Shown piece by piece: positions 62,296-64,000 of a stretch of DNA of 64,000 nucleotides (position 1 is the stretch's first letter; each line of letters starts with the position of its first letter). This DNA comes from Galbula dea. Lineage: Eukaryota; Chordata; Aves; Piciformes; Galbulidae. The DNA lies in the NCBI GenBank assembly GCA_013399015.1, contig VWZX01009068.1, positions 2,288,816 to 2,352,815 on the forward strand, written 5' to 3'. The position numbers and the translations under genes are program-made. The notes under the pieces were generated by a model. That model ran no database searches, was not told where the DNA came from, and saw only the letters and a list, made by a program, of their open reading frames with translations.

Positions 62296-62394
62296 CCATC
62301 TGTCTTGGCCTTGTGTCTTCTCACTCTGGAAGTTCAGACTTTGAAATCTGTTGAGCTGTTTGAGATCCTTCTGAGCATTCAAAAGCATTCTAAG
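62296..62394 (+). CDS. CCNG2: Cyclin G2, coding exon 5
   Basis: Residues 194-226, PSVLALCLLTLEVQTLKSV through IQKHSK, between TTTCTAG and AAG|GTAAAT. A second-fold helix. Phase 0 at both ends. Confidence 0.95.
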
Positions 62395-63272
62395 GTAAAT
62401 GTTTTCTGTGGATTGTTTTTGAGACTGGTGTAGTTAATGATGTACAATATTGCATGTAAGGCACCCCTGCTGTCAACATACAGTCTTTACAGGTACTGTT
62501 TAGCACCAGCTGAAAGAAGAAATGATATGGGTCTTTAAGCATCTGTTTGCAGCTCCTGTAACACTGTTTTATTGGTAGAATCCCAAATGTAAAAACACCT
62601 GCTGCTTAAAGAGTGAGGTCAGATAGACATTTTGCACTGGCAGATCTTGGCAGCTGCTTGACAAGTGAAAGGATTATGGTTTCAGAAAGTAACTGAAATG
62701 TGTAAAATCAGAAGAAATGCTGACCTGATGCCTATGCAATCCGTGCTTTAACAAGCAGCTGATTTAACTGGTACTATTCTAGATGCATGTCCTAGAGAAA
62801 CTTCAAATCAGTTTGTAGGACTACAGTGACCACTAGCTTATTTATTCTTTTTGCTTGAGTAACATAAGATTTACAGATTTTAACTGCATGTTTTATCAGT
62901 TGATGGTCTAGAACAATCTTTTCCGCTCTCCTGGTCAAACTGTACTAACCCAGTTTCTTAGAGTGGAAATAGTTCATTCAAATCCAGAATCATTCCATTT
63001 TAGTTTCGTTTTTCCTTTGGAAGCAGTAACGAAAATTTAACAGCAACTGACAGATAAACTGTCAACTCAGATTTCAATGGAGACATTTCAGGGAAGTATA
63101 TATAGGAGGTCTTCTTCAAAAGCAGCCCGACTTTCACAGAGGTGTCACAGTTGTGACTCACTTATGTTGACTGGTATTTTTTGAGTCTTTTCCAAGAAGG
63201 TAAAACAGAGGGAGGGGTTGTCTTTAGAGCCTTTGTGTAATAGACTAAATAGGTTCATTCTTCTCTTTTCAG

Positions 63273-63478
63273 ATAAGTGATAGTGACCTACTTTACTGGA
63301 GGGAACTGGTCTCCAAATGCTTAGCAGATTATTCTTCTCCTGAATGCTGCAAGCCTGATCATAAAAAGCTAGTTTGGATTGTTTCGAGGCGTACAGCCCA
63401 GAATCTCCAGAACAGTTACTACAGTGTTCCTGAGTTGCCAACCATACCGGAGGGTGCATGTTTCAATGAAAGTGAAAG
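63273..63478 (+). CDS. CCNG2: Cyclin G2, coding exon 6
   Basis: Residues 227-294 plus two bases of codon 295, ISDSDLLYWRELVSKCLADY through GACFNESE(S). The acceptor is CTTTTCAG and the donor AAAG|GTTGGT. A second GT four bases further on (GTTG|GTAAAA) would shift the frame. The first is preferred because codon AG+T gives the family's ESES-E-D sequence. It includes the conserved KKLVWIVSRRTAQNL. Confidence 0.93.
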
Positions 63479-63995
63479 GTTGGTAAAACTTAAATTGGGT
63501 GGTTCATTTCTTGGGAATTCTTGTTTTCTGGAAGTGTTAATAGCAACTCTGAATAACTAGGCTTATTCACTACTACTTGAGGAGAAATGCTAGCTTTGGA
63601 GACAATAATGGACTTAAAATGTCTTGAAGGAAAAAAGGGAAGGTGTCAGAAAAAATTGGCAACTGTTACTGTGTTCAGAAAGTACAAGTGCTTTGCAGGA
63701 TGGGGGCAGTTACTTTTTTCAAGGCAAGGAGTTTTACAAAGCACTTAAGTCTTCTGAAGTAGTGTACATTTGGTATCTTGAACACTGGCTTCTTGTTTGG
63801 TAGGAGATTTTTTTTGGCATTAGAAGAAAGCAACTTGTACCTTGTGATTGAAGCCTTAGTGCTGAGACAAGTTTATATATGGGATGTTATACTAGGTGCA
63901 TGAAAGTGTGCAAGAAGATACAGGACTGAGGAGTACTTTGACACTTCTGAGGGATTGTGCTTTGTTTAAACTACCTTTCCTACTGTTCATTCTAG

Positions 63996-64000
63996 TGAAG
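63996..64000 (+). CDS. CCNG2: Cyclin G2, start of last coding exon (cut by window edge)
   Basis: The window ends five bases after a good acceptor (CTACTGTTCATTCTAG). TGAAG completes serine 295 and continues E and then G.., matching the SED of the mammalian protein. The remaining acidic, serine-rich tail is outside the window. Confidence 0.8.

Larger units (their letters stand above)
57970..64000 (+). other. CCNG2: CCNG2 gene, cyclin G2, truncated by the window edge
   Basis: Six complete coding exons and the first bases of a seventh, all with GT-AG splice sites, encode 294 whole residues plus one split codon. The human protein has 344 as I recall, so only about the last 45-50 are outside the window. 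The match is strong from LEQEGRFQPREKGLSLIE to the tail PELPTIPEGACFNESE. Cyclin G2 is an unconventional cyclin that restrains the cell cycle. It is induced by FOXO factors and stress, associates with PP2A, and shuttles between nucleus and cytoplasm. Introns are 1.75, 0.97, 0.17, 0.08, 0.88 and 0.52 kb. A CR1 copy sits antisense in the first coding intron. No frameshift is seen. Confidence 0.95.

Noticed and set aside
1..64000. Prokaryote-style features: operons, CRISPR arrays, phage or mobile defence systems
   Set aside because: The window is spliced vertebrate DNA with CR1 elements. No direct-repeat array, ribosome binding sites or bacterial genes were seen. No tRNA or rRNA gene was recognised by eye.

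Overview
This is a vertebrate, most likely avian, nuclear genome window. Five copies of the CR1 retrotransposon are present, and two of them end in the ATTCTRTG octamer repeats typical of bird CR1. Two intron-bearing cyclin genes were rebuilt exon by exon and match the vertebrate proteins cyclin I and cyclin G2 along the visible coding sequence. There is no operon, CRISPR array, phage or other prokaryotic feature. Most open reading frames in the window are chance frames in non-coding DNA.

Layout. Positions 1-13,900 hold no confirmed coding exon. In mammals the neighbour on this side of CCNI is SEPTIN11, pointing towards it, so this part may be the last intron and 3' UTR of SEPTIN11. A well-formed acceptor at 7,526 and a poly(A) signal at 10,478 fit that, but it is inference. 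From about 13,915 to 43,660 lies CCNI on the minus strand: a long terminal exon with the 3' UTR, six coding exons giving a 384-residue protein, a 16 kb first intron, and a non-coding first exon inside a CpG island. The CCNI introns hold three CR1 copies at 19.8, 28.9-30.1 and about 36.2-38.9 kb. From 44.4 to 57.4 kb is an intergenic stretch without recognisable genes, carrying one small CR1 tail. From about 57.5 kb to the right edge lies CCNG2 on the plus strand: a CpG-island promoter with three CCAAT boxes and a consensus FOXO site, then six complete coding exons. The first five bases of the last coding exon are the last five bases of the window.

How it fits together. CCNI and CCNG2 are paralogous atypical cyclins arranged head to head about 14 kb apart. 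Three intron positions and phases are the same in both, which supports an old inverted local duplication. I found no clearly new biological system. The observations most worth following up are the shared exon structure, upstream ORFs in the CCNI leader, a shifted CCNG2 start codon, the FOXO/NF-Y-type CCNG2 promoter, a decayed CR1 that still shows its esterase-type ORF1, and an assembly gap covering a CR1 reverse transcriptase catalytic region.
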